A stretch of 64,000 bases of DNA from Nonomuraea maritima. Lineage in GTDB: Bacteria > Actinomycetota > Actinomycetes > Streptosporangiales > Streptosporangiaceae. The notes under the pieces are model-generated. The model was not told the DNA's origin. It saw only the letters and a program-made list of their open reading frames with translations, and made no database searches. Below are positions 10,463 to 18,950 of the stretch, one piece after another (within the stretch, counting starts at the first letter, position 1; the number at the start of each line of letters is the position of its first letter). The stretch spans positions 124,001 through 188,000 of the forward strand of contig NZ_FNFB01000003.1 in the NCBI RefSeq assembly GCF_900100395.1. Direction: 5' to 3'. Both the position numbers and the translations under genes were made by a program.

Positions 10463-10508
10463 CACGGAAGGACGGGCACGCGAATCCCGGCGTGCCCGTC
10501 CTTCCGTG
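10463..10508 (+). terminator. 19-bp hairpin terminator after the acyl-CoA synthetase
   Basis: Perfect 19-base arms (10463-10481 and 10490-10508, beginning CACGGAAGGACGGGCACGC) with an 8-base loop. The stem starts immediately after the stop codon. Confidence 0.9.
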
Positions 10509-10511
10509 AGC

Positions 10512-10537
10512 CCCGGTGTGAGACGTCTCACACCGGG
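10512..10537. promoter_or_regulatory. Perfect 26-bp palindrome upstream of the HtrA-like protease
   Basis: Two 13-base halves, CCCGGTGTGAGAC and its exact complement, meet with no loop. It sits 3 bases past the terminator and 71 bases before the protease start. The lack of a loop argues for a dimeric repressor site rather than a second terminator. The core GTGAGACGTCTCAC resembles TetR- or GntR-type operators. Confidence 0.6.
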
Positions 10538-10608
10538 ACGAACCATCTCTTAGACAGTCCTTACGCGTGTCTTGCCACTCTTGGGTCATCGGGATCGAGG
10601 AGATGACC

Positions 10609-11856
10609 ATGAACGCGAACGAGCCTCAGGAGCAGCGCCCTCAGCCGGAGGGCACCGGAGGGTGGAGCCAGTTCGGTACCGTCCCGCCGGTTGCCGGGGG
10701 CTTTCCCCGGAGGGACACGCACCCCATGCCGCAGCCGCCCCCGCCGTCAGGGGCGCCCGTGAAGGCGCGGCTGAGCGTGGGGCAGAAGGTCGGCGCCGGG
10801 CTCGCCCTGGCCGCCATGGCGATCGTCGGTGGCGTGGTCGGAGCCGCCGTCACCACCTCGTTCCAGCCGCGGCCGGTGGCGAGCAGCACGGTCAGCGCGC
10901 CGGGCGCGGTGTTCAAGAAGGCCTCCGACCAGCTCACCGTGGCCGAGGTGGCGGCCAAGGTGCAGCCTTCGGTCGTGATGATCCAGGGCCAGACCGGCGA
11001 GGGCTCCGGCGTGATCCTGTCGGAGGACGGCCTCATCCTCACCAACAACCACGTGGTCGTGGGCGCGGGCCAGGGCGGCGGCCAGATGACGGTCAAGTTC
11101 AGCGACGGCAGGACGGCCAAGGCCACGGTGGTCGGTACCGACCCCACCACCGACCTCGCCGTCGTGCGGGCTCAGGGCGTCTCGGGGCTGACGAAGGCCA
11201 CGCTGGGCGACAGCGACAGGCTGCGGGTCGGCGACCCCGTGCTGGCCATCGGGAGCCCGCTCGGCCTCGACGGGTCGGTCACCGCCGGCATCGTCAGCGC
11301 TCTCGACCGTACGCTCAACCTCGGCGACGAGCAGCGCCCGCAGCTCCCGCCGGGCTGGTGGCAGCAGCAGGACCAGAGCCCGCCCACCACGATCGGCGGC
11401 GCCATCCAGACCGACGCCTCGATCAACCCCGGCAACTCCGGCGGCGCGCTTGTCGACGCCGCGGGCGAGCTGGTCGGCATCAACACGGCCATCGCGTCGG
11501 ACGCCGCGGGTGGCGGCGTCGGCTTCGCCATCCCGGTCAACACCGCCAAGCAGGTGTCCGAACAGCTCATCCAGCACGGCAAGGTCACCCACGCCTTCCT
11601 CGGCGTGAGCGTCACCGACGCGATGGGCGACGTGCCTGGAGCCCTCATCCGCGAGGTCACCGCGGGAAGCCCGGCGGAGAAGGCCGGGCTGCAGCAGGGC
11701 GACCTGATCACGGGGATCGGTGACAAGATGGTTGACGGGGGCGATACGGTTGTGGGACAGGTCAGAGGTTTCAAACCGGGCCAAGAGGTCAAGATCACTT
11801 ATATGAGGGACGGCAAGACCCACGAGGTCAACGTCACTCTCCAAGAGCAGAACTGA
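10609..11856 (+). CDS. HtrA/PepD-type membrane serine protease with PDZ domain
   Basis: Extracytoplasmic quality-control protease, 415 residues. A Pro/Gln-rich cytoplasmic N-terminus is followed by one membrane segment (GAGLALAAMAIVGGVVGAAV). The trypsin-like domain has the triad in LTNNHVV (His), TTDLAVV (Asp) and NPGNSGGALVD (Ser), and a C-terminal PDZ domain contains FLGVSV and GLQQGDLITGIG. ATG at 10609 is preferred because CGAGG lies 8 bases before it; ATG at 10603 is too close, and an upstream GTG at 10567 has no ribosome site. A 26-bp palindrome precedes it and a hairpin follows. Confidence 0.93.
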   Translation: MNANEPQEQRPQPEGTGGWSQFGTVPPVAGGFPRRDTHPMPQPPPPSGAPVKARLSVGQKVGAGLALAAMAIVGGVVGAAVTTSFQPRPVASSTVSAPGAVFKKASDQLTVAEVAAKVQPSVVMIQGQTGEGSGVILSEDGLILTNNHVVVGAGQGGGQMTVKFSDGRTAKATVVGTDPTTDLAVVRAQGVSGLTKATLGDSDRLRVGDPVLAIGSPLGLDGSVTAGIVSALDRTLNLGDEQRPQLPPGWWQQQDQSPPTTIGGAIQTDASINPGNSGGALVDAAGELVGINTAIASDAAGGGVGFAIPVNTAKQVSEQLIQHGKVTHAFLGVSVTDAMGDVPGALIREVTAGSPAEKAGLQQGDLITGIGDKMVDGGDTVVGQVRGFKPGQEVKITYMRDGKTHEVNVTLQEQN

Positions 11857-11874
11857 CGAGACCCCTTCATGGAC

Positions 11875-11915
11875 GGGTGTGCCGTCGAGATCGCTGCGGA
11901 CTCGGCGGCACACCC
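11875..11915. terminator. Bidirectional hairpin terminator
   Basis: Ten-base arms GGGTGTGCCG and CGGCACACCC between the convergent protease gene and ABC permease gene, with flanking bases that can lengthen the stem. It can serve both strands. Confidence 0.65.
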
Positions 11916-11929
11916 CCCCGTCAGGCTCA

Positions 11930-12670
11930 TCAGGTGAAGCGCCTGCCCTCGTCGCGGCGGTAGGCCCAGGCGGCCGCTGCCGCCAGCGCCACCGTCCACA
12001 CCCCCAGCATGACCAGCGCGAGCGCGTCGGGCGTGGTGCCCGCCGCGACGGCCCACAGGAGCTCGGCCGCGCCCCGGGCGGGCGTGAAGGGCGAGACGGC
12101 CTGGATGAACCCGGGCAGGATCGCGGGTGGGATCAGCAGCCCGCCCAGGATCGCCAGCGGGAAGAACAGCACCTGCGACAGCGCGACCGCGCCCTTGGCC
12201 GACATCACGAAGCCGATGAACAGCCCGAGCAGCATGAACGGCACGCTGGGCGCGATCAGCGCAGGAAACCCCAGCAGCAGCCGCAGGGGCGTGGTGGTCG
12301 CTTCCGTGAAGAGCGCCGCCACCAGCAGCGACGGCAGCGTCGAGAGCAGCATGACGGCCAACGTCGCGAGGATCCGTCCGGCGAAGCGGGGGAACGGGCC
12401 CGCCGGCAGGGTGCGCACGTACGGGTCCCACGGCTGTTCACGGTCGGTGGCCACGGCGATGCTGAGCCCGATGACCGCCCCCGACATCGCGCCGAAGAAC
12501 ATCAGCGAGGCCGTCGCCGTCGTCGCGGCCTGCGCGTCGCCCCCGGTGAACGGCACCACGAACGCCAGCATCGAGATGGCCGGGAACAACGAGCCGGCCA
12601 GCAGGGCGACCGGCACCCTGACCAGCTCGAGCATGAGGTAGCGGGTGTGTGCGGCGACGATGCTAGACAT
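11930..12670 (-). CDS. ABC-2 type exporter permease
   Basis: Membrane subunit of an ABC exporter, 246 residues with six hydrophobic segments; near its middle is VRTLPAGPFPRF, a cytoplasmic loop typical of the ABC-2 permease family. It pairs with the ATPase encoded just upstream: its ATG lies inside the last 8 bases of that gene. Last gene of a four-gene unit. The cargo (drug, lipid or peptide) cannot be told from sequence. Confidence 0.88.
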   Translation of the reverse strand: MSSIVAAHTRYLMLELVRVPVALLAGSLFPAISMLAFVVPFTGGDAQAATTATASLMFFGAMSGAVIGLSIAVATDREQPWDPYVRTLPAGPFPRFAGRILATLAVMLLSTLPSLLVAALFTEATTTPLRLLLGFPALIAPSVPFMLLGLFIGFVMSAKGAVALSQVLFFPLAILGGLLIPPAILPGFIQAVSPFTPARGAAELLWAVAAGTTPDALALVMLGVWTVALAAAAAWAYRRDEGRRFT

Positions 12671-13544
12671 GCGCGGACTCCTTGGACGTCAGGGCGAGGA
12701 AGGCCTCTTCCAGGGTGGTCGGCGTGATCTCCAGGCCGGAGAACGGCGTGCCGCCGCGTACGAGGTCGATGACCAGGCGGTCGGGGTCGGCGGTGAACAG
12801 GACGACGCGGTCGCCGTCGCGTTCCGACTTCACCACCCCCGGCAGGTCCGGCGGCTCGGGCGCGTGGAACGACACCCGGCGCACGCCGACGATGTCGCGT
12901 ACGGCGTTCACCGTGTCGTCGGCCAGCACGCGGCCGCCGCCCACCACCACGACCCGCTGGGCGAGGGCTTCGATCTCCTCCAGGTAGTGGCTGGTGAGCA
13001 GCACGGTGCCGCCGCCGGCGTGGTAGGACCTGATGTTCTCCCACAGGGCGCGGCGCGCCTCGACGTCGAGGCCGGTCGTCGGCTCGTCGAGGAACACCAG
13101 CCGCGGGTTGCCCACGAACGCGAGCGCCACCGCGAGGCGCCGTCGCTGCCCGCCCGACAGGCCGCCGACCTGCCGCCGGGCCAGGTCGTCCAGCCCGAAG
13201 CGGCCGAGCAGCTCGTCCTTGGCGGCGGGGGCGGGGAAGTGCGCCGCGACGACGTCGACGATCTCGCCGACGCGTAACGACTCGGGCAGCCCCGTCTCCT
13301 GCGGCGTCACGCCGATGCCGCGTCGCGTCACGGGGTCGGAGGGCGAGCCGCCGAACAACTCCACGGTTCCGGACGTCGGCCGCCGCAGCCCCACGAACAG
13401 GTTGATCAGGGTCGACTTGCCCGCGCCGTTGGGGCCGAGCAGTCCGACCAGCTCTCCCTCGCGGATGTCGAGCGAGACACGGTCGAGAGCCAGTACGTCG
13501 CCGTACCGGCGGGTCACCTCGATCGTGCGGGCCAGTGTCGTCAT
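12663..13544 (-). CDS. ABC exporter ATP-binding protein
   Basis: Cytoplasmic ATPase of 293 residues partnering the ABC-2 permease. Walker A GPNGAGKST is near residue 38, the signature is LSGGQRRR, and Walker B is LVFLDEPTTGLD followed by the His switch LLTSHYLEE. A C-terminal extension after residue 215 matches the DrrA/CcmA-type tail. ATG at 13544 follows GGAGG and overlaps the regulator stop by 4 bases, so the genes are translationally coupled. Confidence 0.92.
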   Translation of the reverse strand: MTTLARTIEVTRRYGDVLALDRVSLDIREGELVGLLGPNGAGKSTLINLFVGLRRPTSGTVELFGGSPSDPVTRRGIGVTPQETGLPESLRVGEIVDVVAAHFPAPAAKDELLGRFGLDDLARRQVGGLSGGQRRRLAVALAFVGNPRLVFLDEPTTGLDVEARRALWENIRSYHAGGGTVLLTSHYLEEIEALAQRVVVVGGGRVLADDTVNAVRDIVGVRRVSFHAPEPPDLPGVVKSERDGDRVVLFTADPDRLVIDLVRGGTPFSGLEITPTTLEEAFLALTSKESAHV

Positions 13545-13876
13545 GGTGCGCCTCCAGCGGTGTCCAGCAAGGCGCGGATCGCCTTGGTGTAGTCCTCGAA
13601 CGCCAGCCGTCCGCGTGGGGTGAGTGCCGCGTACGTGGCGGGGGTGCGGCCCTTGTGCGTCTTGGTGATCCGCACGTAGCCCGCGTCCTCCAGCTTGCTC
13701 AGATGCACCGACAGGTTGCCGGCCGTCATGCCGAGCAGGTCCCTCATCGAGTTGAACGCCAGCTCGTCGCCGTCGCGCAGGACGTTGAGCGCGGCCACCA
13801 CCCGCAGACGGGCCTGCGCGTGAATCACCGGGTCGAGCTCGGGCAGCGCCGCGCCGTCGGAGTCGTCCCTGGTCAT
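13541..13876 (-). CDS. Winged-helix transcriptional regulator
   Basis: 111-residue DNA-binding protein of the small winged-helix (MarR/ArsR-like) type: MRDLLGMTAGNLSVHLSKLEDAGYV forms the helix-turn-helix and RTPATYAALTPRGRLAF the wing. Such proteins are common in operons with ABC-2 transporters and usually autoregulate. It overlaps both neighbours by 4 bases. An inverted repeat CAAAC-N2-GTTTG (14515-14526) upstream of the operon is a candidate binding site; that link is inference. Confidence 0.85.
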   Translation of the reverse strand: MTRDDSDGAALPELDPVIHAQARLRVVAALNVLRDGDELAFNSMRDLLGMTAGNLSVHLSKLEDAGYVRITKTHKGRTPATYAALTPRGRLAFEDYTKAIRALLDTAGGAP

Positions 13877-14496
13877 GAGCGGAACCTCCACCGGATGCCG
13901 ACCGCGATGAACCCGCCGCCCAGCAGCACCGCCGTGAGCAGCGCGTGCCAACCGGCCCCGAGCAGCAGGCCCAGCGCGTTGACGGCGGCCACCCAGGCGC
14001 CGGTGAAGAACATCGGCTTGCTGAGCCAGAGAGCGCCGCCCACCATGTGCAGCACCGCCACGACCGTGAGCATGCCACCGGCCCAGAGCAGGCCGTTCTC
14101 CTCCGGGGGGAGCAGCGGGCCCAGTCGTGTGCCGATGATGACCATGAGCACCATTCCGGCGCTCCAGGCGTAGCCGTACATGGCGCCGCGGATGGAGGAG
14201 TCCCCGCGGACGAGCCGGTTCATCCGCACGATGCCGACCGCCGCCACGGCCCCCGCCACCATCTGGGCGACCAGCAGCACGGCCACGCCCTGCATCTGTG
14301 AGATCGGGGCGTACGGACGCCCGTCGAGCCCGTAGTGCAGGAACAGCGCCGTGAAGCCGAGCAGCCAGGCGACGCCCCACGGCACGTACAGCAGCAAGGG
14401 GTCGCCGTTGAGGCGCTTGCTGGTGGCGGCGCTCTGCTCCTGGATGACGCGGAGCATCTCCTCGGGGCTCTCCGGCCGTTCGTCTTTCTCCAGCAT
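13873..14496 (-). CDS. Multipass membrane protein, first gene of the ABC operon
   Basis: 207 residues: a charged, Glu-rich N-terminus (MLEKDERPESPEEMLRVI) followed by six hydrophobic segments. I do not recognise a named family. ATG at 14496 follows GAGGAG; longer frames upstream lack a site. Its stop overlaps the regulator start (ATGA). CAAACTGGTTTG and a nearby GTTT-N7-AAAC pair lie 19-40 bases upstream and could be the operator of the whole unit. It is probably an accessory to the transporter or a co-regulated sensor. Confidence 0.75.
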   Translation of the reverse strand: MLEKDERPESPEEMLRVIQEQSAATSKRLNGDPLLLYVPWGVAWLLGFTALFLHYGLDGRPYAPISQMQGVAVLLVAQMVAGAVAAVGIVRMNRLVRGDSSIRGAMYGYAWSAGMVLMVIIGTRLGPLLPPEENGLLWAGGMLTVVAVLHMVGGALWLSKPMFFTGAWVAAVNALGLLLGAGWHALLTAVLLGGGFIAVGIRWRFRS

Positions 14497-14578
14497 GCAA
14501 ACTCCTCGAAGAAGCAAACTGGTTTGAAGCGTAAACCGGATGGGTCGCGGTGACAAGGGACCCCTGGGCAGCATCAGC

Positions 14579-16345
14579 TCACCTTCGGGTCAGGGCCTCC
14601 GACTCCCACAGATCGCGGTAGTAGCCAGGGACGGACACGAGCTCGTCGTGGTGGCCGCGCTGCACGACCCGTCCCTCCTCCAGCACGATGACCTCGTCGA
14701 CCCGTTCGAGGCCCTTCAGCCGGTGCGTCACGAGCAGCGTCGTACGGCCGCGGGTCACGTCGAGCAGGTCTGCCGTCAGCCGGTCGGCCGTCTCCTCGTC
14801 CAGCGCCTCGGCCGGCTCGTCGAGGAGCAGCACGGGAGGGTCGTACAGCAGCGCCCTGGCCAGGGCGAGGCGCTGCAGTTGGCCGCCCGACACCGTCCTG
14901 CCGTCCTCGCCCAGCTCGGCGTCCCACCCGGTACGCTCGACCCACTCCTCCAGCCGCGCGTCGCGCACGGCGCGATGCAGCGTCTCGTCGTCCGCCTCAG
15001 GGCCGGCCAGGCGCAGGTTGTCGCGCACACTGGCGCGGAAGATGTACGGGTCCTGGGTGAGCCCCGTCATCAGGGCGCGGACGTCGTCGCCCGCCAGGGC
15101 GCGAATGTCGACGCCGTTCACCCTGACGGCGCCCGACTCGGGCTCGACCAGCCGCATGAGCGCAGCCAGCAACGTGCTCTTCCCCGCACCGCTGGGCCCC
15201 ACCACAGCCACCCGCCGCCCAGGCGTAAGCCGCAACGACACCCCATCCAGCACCACCCGCCGCTGTTGCTGTCGCCGGTGGTGTCCCTGCTGGCCGTTTT
15301 GTGGCGCGCCGTCGAGAGCCCCCTGCTCTTGCCCGGCTGCGGTGGTCGTGGCGGGCGGGTGGCTTACGACGAGGTTGTCGACCTCGATGGTCAGCGGGCC
15401 GTCCGGGCGGGGCGCGGGGGCGGCGGGTTCGGCGACGGCGGGGACGGCGGCGCGGACCTCCCGCAGTCGGCGCAGCGCCGCGGTGACACCGGCGAGCCGC
15501 TCGCCCGCCGCCGCCAGCGGCAGCACCGGCTCGAAGGCCACGAGCGACGTCAACGCGAGGACGGCGGTGCCGACCGAGCCGGCACCGCCCGCCTGGGCGA
15601 GCAGCACGACGGCCACGACCGTCAACACCTGCGCCAGGATGCCGCCGGCCAGGGCGGCGGCGTGCACGCGGGCCTGGCGGCGTTCGAGAGCGGCCAGCGC
15701 CTCGTCCGCCTCGCGGGCGCGCGCGAGCGCTTCGCCGTCGGCGCCGTACGCGGCCAGGTCGGCCGAGCCGTGCACCAGGTCGGCCACGCGGCCCGCCAGG
15801 GCGGCGCGCGCCGGAGCGAGGCGCGCCGACCAGCGCCGGGCTGCGGCGGCCGCGCCGGCGGGCAGCAGCACACCCGCCACCACCAGTCCCGCCAGCAGCA
15901 CGAGCGCCGCCACCGGCAGGATCGTCAGCCCGATGACGACGGCGGCGAGCCCGGCCATCGCGGCGGCGACCGCCGGGAGCAGGCAGCGTACGAGCAGGTC
16001 CTGCACGGCCTCGGTGTCGTCCACCATGCGGCTGAGCAGGTCGGCGCCGCCGTGGCGGGGCTGCTGCGGCGCGACGAGGGCGTCGTAGAGACGTTCACGG
16101 GTGCCGGCCTGCGCGCGCAGGGCGACGTCGTGGCCGGTCAGGCGTTCGGCGTATCGGAAGACGCCCTTGCTGGTGGCGAACGCCCGGGTGGCCACGATCG
16201 CCACGCTCAGCGCGGCCAGCGGCGGCTGCTCGGCCGCCCGCGTGATCAGCCACGCGGCGGCCGCGACGAGCCCGAGCCCCGCCAGATCAGCCGCCGCCCC
16301 GGCCAGCACGGCCCAGACCAGCCGCACCCCCATCCGCCGCGTCAC
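14579..16345 (-). CDS. cydC: CydC: thiol reductant ABC exporter subunit
   Basis: Half of the CydDC heterodimer, which exports cysteine/glutathione-type reductant and is needed for cytochrome bd assembly. 588 residues: a six-helix membrane domain, then an ATPase domain with Walker A GPSGAGKST near 381-389, signature VSGGQLQR and Walker B VLLLDEPAEALD. An unusual Gln/His/Arg-rich linker of about 40 residues (roughly 327-365, including GQQGHHRRQQQRR) sits between the two domains. Start GTG at 16345, overlapping the cydD stop by 4 bases, with GGAGAGGG upstream. Last gene of cydABDC. Confidence 0.92.
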   Translation of the reverse strand: MTRRMGVRLVWAVLAGAAADLAGLGLVAAAAWLITRAAEQPPLAALSVAIVATRAFATSKGVFRYAERLTGHDVALRAQAGTRERLYDALVAPQQPRHGGADLLSRMVDDTEAVQDLLVRCLLPAVAAAMAGLAAVVIGLTILPVAALVLLAGLVVAGVLLPAGAAAAARRWSARLAPARAALAGRVADLVHGSADLAAYGADGEALARAREADEALAALERRQARVHAAALAGGILAQVLTVVAVVLLAQAGGAGSVGTAVLALTSLVAFEPVLPLAAAGERLAGVTAALRRLREVRAAVPAVAEPAAPAPRPDGPLTIEVDNLVVSHPPATTTAAGQEQGALDGAPQNGQQGHHRRQQQRRVVLDGVSLRLTPGRRVAVVGPSGAGKSTLLAALMRLVEPESGAVRVNGVDIRALAGDDVRALMTGLTQDPYIFRASVRDNLRLAGPEADDETLHRAVRDARLEEWVERTGWDAELGEDGRTVSGGQLQRLALARALLYDPPVLLLDEPAEALDEETADRLTADLLDVTRGRTTLLVTHRLKGLERVDEVIVLEEGRVVQRGHHDELVSVPGYYRDLWESEALTRR

Positions 16346-18102
16346 GCCCCACACCCCTCTCCCGCCACGGTTTCCGTGAGCGCCCATGCATGCCCGGCGG
16401 TCCCGTTCGGGGTGGTGTCGGTGATGACGCGGCCGGCGTGGAGGCGGATGACGCGGTCGGCGAGGTGGATCATGGCGGGGCGGTGGGCGACGACGACGGC
16501 CGTGCGGTCGCGGGCCAGTCGCTCCGTGGCGGCCACGACGGCGGCCTCGCTGCGCCCGTCCAGGCGGGCCGTGGGCTCGTCGAGCAGCAGCACCGACGTA
16601 CCGGGGCGGCAGAAGGCGCGGGCCAGGGCGACGCGTTGCCGCTGGCCCGCCGACAGGTTCGCGCCGCGCTCGCCGAGCACGGTGTCGAAGCCCTGCGGCA
16701 GGTCGGCCACGAAGCCGGCGTCCGCCGCCGCGGCGGCCCGGCGGACGTCCTCGGACGAGGCCGCGGGCGTCCCGAGCCGGATGTTGTCGGCCACGGAGGC
16801 GGCGAACAGGTGCGGACGCTGGGCGACGAACGCCAGGCGCGCCCGCCATTGCGCGAGGTCCAGCTCGCGCAGGTCGACGCCGTCCACCAGCACCCGGCCC
16901 GCCGACGGGCGGACGAAGCCGAGGAGCAGGCTGAGCAGCGTGCTCTTGCCCCCGCCGCTCTCGCCGACGAGAGCCACCCGCTCGCCTGGGGCGATGGTGA
17001 GGCTGACGTCCTCCAGCGCGGGCTCGTCGCGTCCCGGATAACGGACGGTCACATGCTCCAGCCGCAGCTCAGGAGCGCCCCCACCCCACGCGGGTGCCTC
17101 GGCGGCGGGCGCGGACCCCTCGCCCGCACCCCGCGCGAGCGGCTTCACGGCGGGTGCTGGCTCCTCGCCCCCAGGGCTGTCGAGTACGGCGAAGGCGGCG
17201 TCGGCGGCGGCTATGCCTTCCATGGAGGCGTGGAAGCGGGTGCCCATCGCGCGCAGCGGCAGGTACGCCTCCGGTGCCAGCAGCAGCACCAGGAGTGCCG
17301 TCGTCAGGTCGAGGGAGCCCCCGAGCAGGCGCAGGCCGATCGGCACCGCCACCAGCGCCACCGACAGCGACGCGCACAGCTCAAGCACCAGTGACGACAG
17401 GAACGCCACCCGCAGCGTCCGCATGGTGGCGCTCCGGTGCGCGTCGGCGATCTCCCGGATCACCGTCGCCTGGTAGCGGGCGCGGCCGAAAGCGCGCAGG
17501 GTCGGCAGGCCGCGCACCACGTCGAGGAAGTGGCCGCCGAGCCGCGACAGCGCCGTGAACTGCCGCTCGGTGACGGCCTTCGTCGTCATGCCGACGAGGG
17601 CGCCGAAGATCGGGATGAGCGGCAGCGTGACGAGCACGATCACGGCGCTGGCGAGGTCGGCGGCGAACAGCCGGACCACCACCGCCACCGGCACGACCGC
17701 GGCCACCGCGATCGACGGCAGGTAGCCGGTCAGGTAGTCGTCGAGGCCGTCGAGCCCGCGTCCGGTCAGCGTGACGAGCTCACCGGAGCGGTGCGCGGCC
17801 AGCCGGGCGGGCCCGAGGTCGCGCAACCGGGCCAGCAGCCGGTGCCGCAGCGCCGACTTCACGGCCGTCGCGGTACGTCCGGCGAAGACGCCCTGCGCCC
17901 AGGCCAGCAGCGCCCGCACGGCCACCACCGCGGCGAGCGCGGCCAGCGCCGCGGCGCCGAACCTGCCCGACAGCGCCCCGGCCAGGAGCTCGGCCTGCAC
18001 GAGCACGAGCAGGCCGGTCAGCACGGCCGCGGTCATGGTGACGGCCAGGTGGACGCGGACCGTGCGCTCGGCCCGCATCAGCGCGAAGAGATCCTTGTGC
18101 AC
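16342..18102 (-). CDS. cydD: CydD: thiol reductant ABC exporter subunit
   Basis: 586-residue partner of CydC with a membrane domain (about 1-310) and an ATPase domain: Walker A GESGGGKST near 380, signature LSAGQRQR and Walker B VLLLDEPTARLD. A low-complexity Pro/Ala/Gly-rich linker separates the domains. GTG start at 18102, six bases after the cydB stop; the GAAGAAGGAGG run that serves as the ribosome site lies at the end of cydB. Confidence 0.93.
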   Translation of the reverse strand: MHKDLFALMRAERTVRVHLAVTMTAAVLTGLLVLVQAELLAGALSGRFGAAALAALAAVVAVRALLAWAQGVFAGRTATAVKSALRHRLLARLRDLGPARLAAHRSGELVTLTGRGLDGLDDYLTGYLPSIAVAAVVPVAVVVRLFAADLASAVIVLVTLPLIPIFGALVGMTTKAVTERQFTALSRLGGHFLDVVRGLPTLRAFGRARYQATVIREIADAHRSATMRTLRVAFLSSLVLELCASLSVALVAVPIGLRLLGGSLDLTTALLVLLLAPEAYLPLRAMGTRFHASMEGIAAADAAFAVLDSPGGEEPAPAVKPLARGAGEGSAPAAEAPAWGGGAPELRLEHVTVRYPGRDEPALEDVSLTIAPGERVALVGESGGGKSTLLSLLLGFVRPSAGRVLVDGVDLRELDLAQWRARLAFVAQRPHLFAASVADNIRLGTPAASSEDVRRAAAAADAGFVADLPQGFDTVLGERGANLSAGQRQRVALARAFCRPGTSVLLLDEPTARLDGRSEAAVVAATERLARDRTAVVVAHRPAMIHLADRVIRLHAGRVITDTTPNGTAGHAWALTETVAGEGCGA

Positions 18103-18108
18103 GTGACC

Positions 18109-18939
18109 TCAGAAGAAGGAGGGGACGCGGTAGGCGTCCTTCCCTGGCCGGAAAGTCCGCCACACCCATACTTGCGCACCCACGAGGACCGGGGTGATCG
18201 GCAGCACCATGACACTGAGCACACTCAGCGTCGCGGCCGGCGCGCTGGCCTCCACGAGATACGGCGCCGCCCCGGCGAGCACCCCGAGCGCGGGCAGCGT
18301 GGCCAGCACCCCGGTCAGCGCGAGCGCCCGTCCGGACCGGAAGCCGCCGAAAGAGCCCGGCGCCTGTCCGGGCTGGGTGTCGCCCGAAGCGCCAGACCCG
18401 GACCGGGAGCCGCTGAACATGGCCGGGGCGCGCCAGGCCAGGAACGTCCGCCCGTGCTGGGCGAACAGCAGCGACACGACGACGCCCAGCAGGAGCCCGG
18501 CCGGGTGCACCGGTGACCCTGCGAAGCCGGTGGCGGCGGCGTACAGGACCATGCCCCAGCCGAACGAGAGCCCCAGCGAGCCGAACGCGATCATCGCGTC
18601 CCAGAAGGCGCGCCAGCGCGCGCCGTCGAGCCTGCGCCGGAACCACAGCCCGGCGTCGCGTAGCACCCAGCTCAGCAGCATGGCCACGACCAGCGGGTAC
18701 AGCCCCGACAGGACCTGTCCCTCCAGCAGGGGGTAGACGCCGAACATCGTCCCGGCGAGCGCCACCAGCCACACCTCGTTGGCCAGCACGTACGGCGCCA
18801 TGGCGGCGACCATCCGGTCCCGGTTCTCCGGCGTCCGGCCGAGCACCGGCAGCAGCAGCCCCACGCCCAGGTCGAAGCCTTCCAGGGCGAAATATCCGAT
18901 CAACAACAGCGCGAAGATGGCGAACCACAAGATTTCCAC
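18109..18939 (-). CDS. cydB: Cytochrome bd oxidase subunit II (CydB)
   Basis: Membrane subunit that pairs with CydA to reduce O2 with quinol without pumping protons. 276 residues, shorter than the 330-380 common in the family. The N-terminal signature is intact (GYFALEGFDLGVGLLLP and WLVALAGTMFGVYP). A Gly/Ser-rich insertion near residue 180 (GSRSGSGASGDTQPGQ) lies in a loop. Eleven bases separate it from cydA; the ribosome site is AGGAGACC. Confidence 0.92.
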   Translation of the reverse strand: MEILWFAIFALLLIGYFALEGFDLGVGLLLPVLGRTPENRDRMVAAMAPYVLANEVWLVALAGTMFGVYPLLEGQVLSGLYPLVVAMLLSWVLRDAGLWFRRRLDGARWRAFWDAMIAFGSLGLSFGWGMVLYAAATGFAGSPVHPAGLLLGVVVSLLFAQHGRTFLAWRAPAMFSGSRSGSGASGDTQPGQAPGSFGGFRSGRALALTGVLATLPALGVLAGAAPYLVEASAPAATLSVLSVMVLPITPVLVGAQVWVWRTFRPGKDAYRVPSFF

Positions 18940-18950
18940 GCCAGGTCTCC

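Noticed and set aside
12663..14078. A single long protein including the ABC ATPase with an extra N-terminal region
   Set aside because: The extra part is an out-of-frame reading of the regulator and membrane protein genes; ATG at 13544 has its own ribosome site and starts the ABC domain.
14540..17041. An 833-codon open frame on the plus strand
   Set aside because: Antisense to cydC and cydD, low complexity, no domain.
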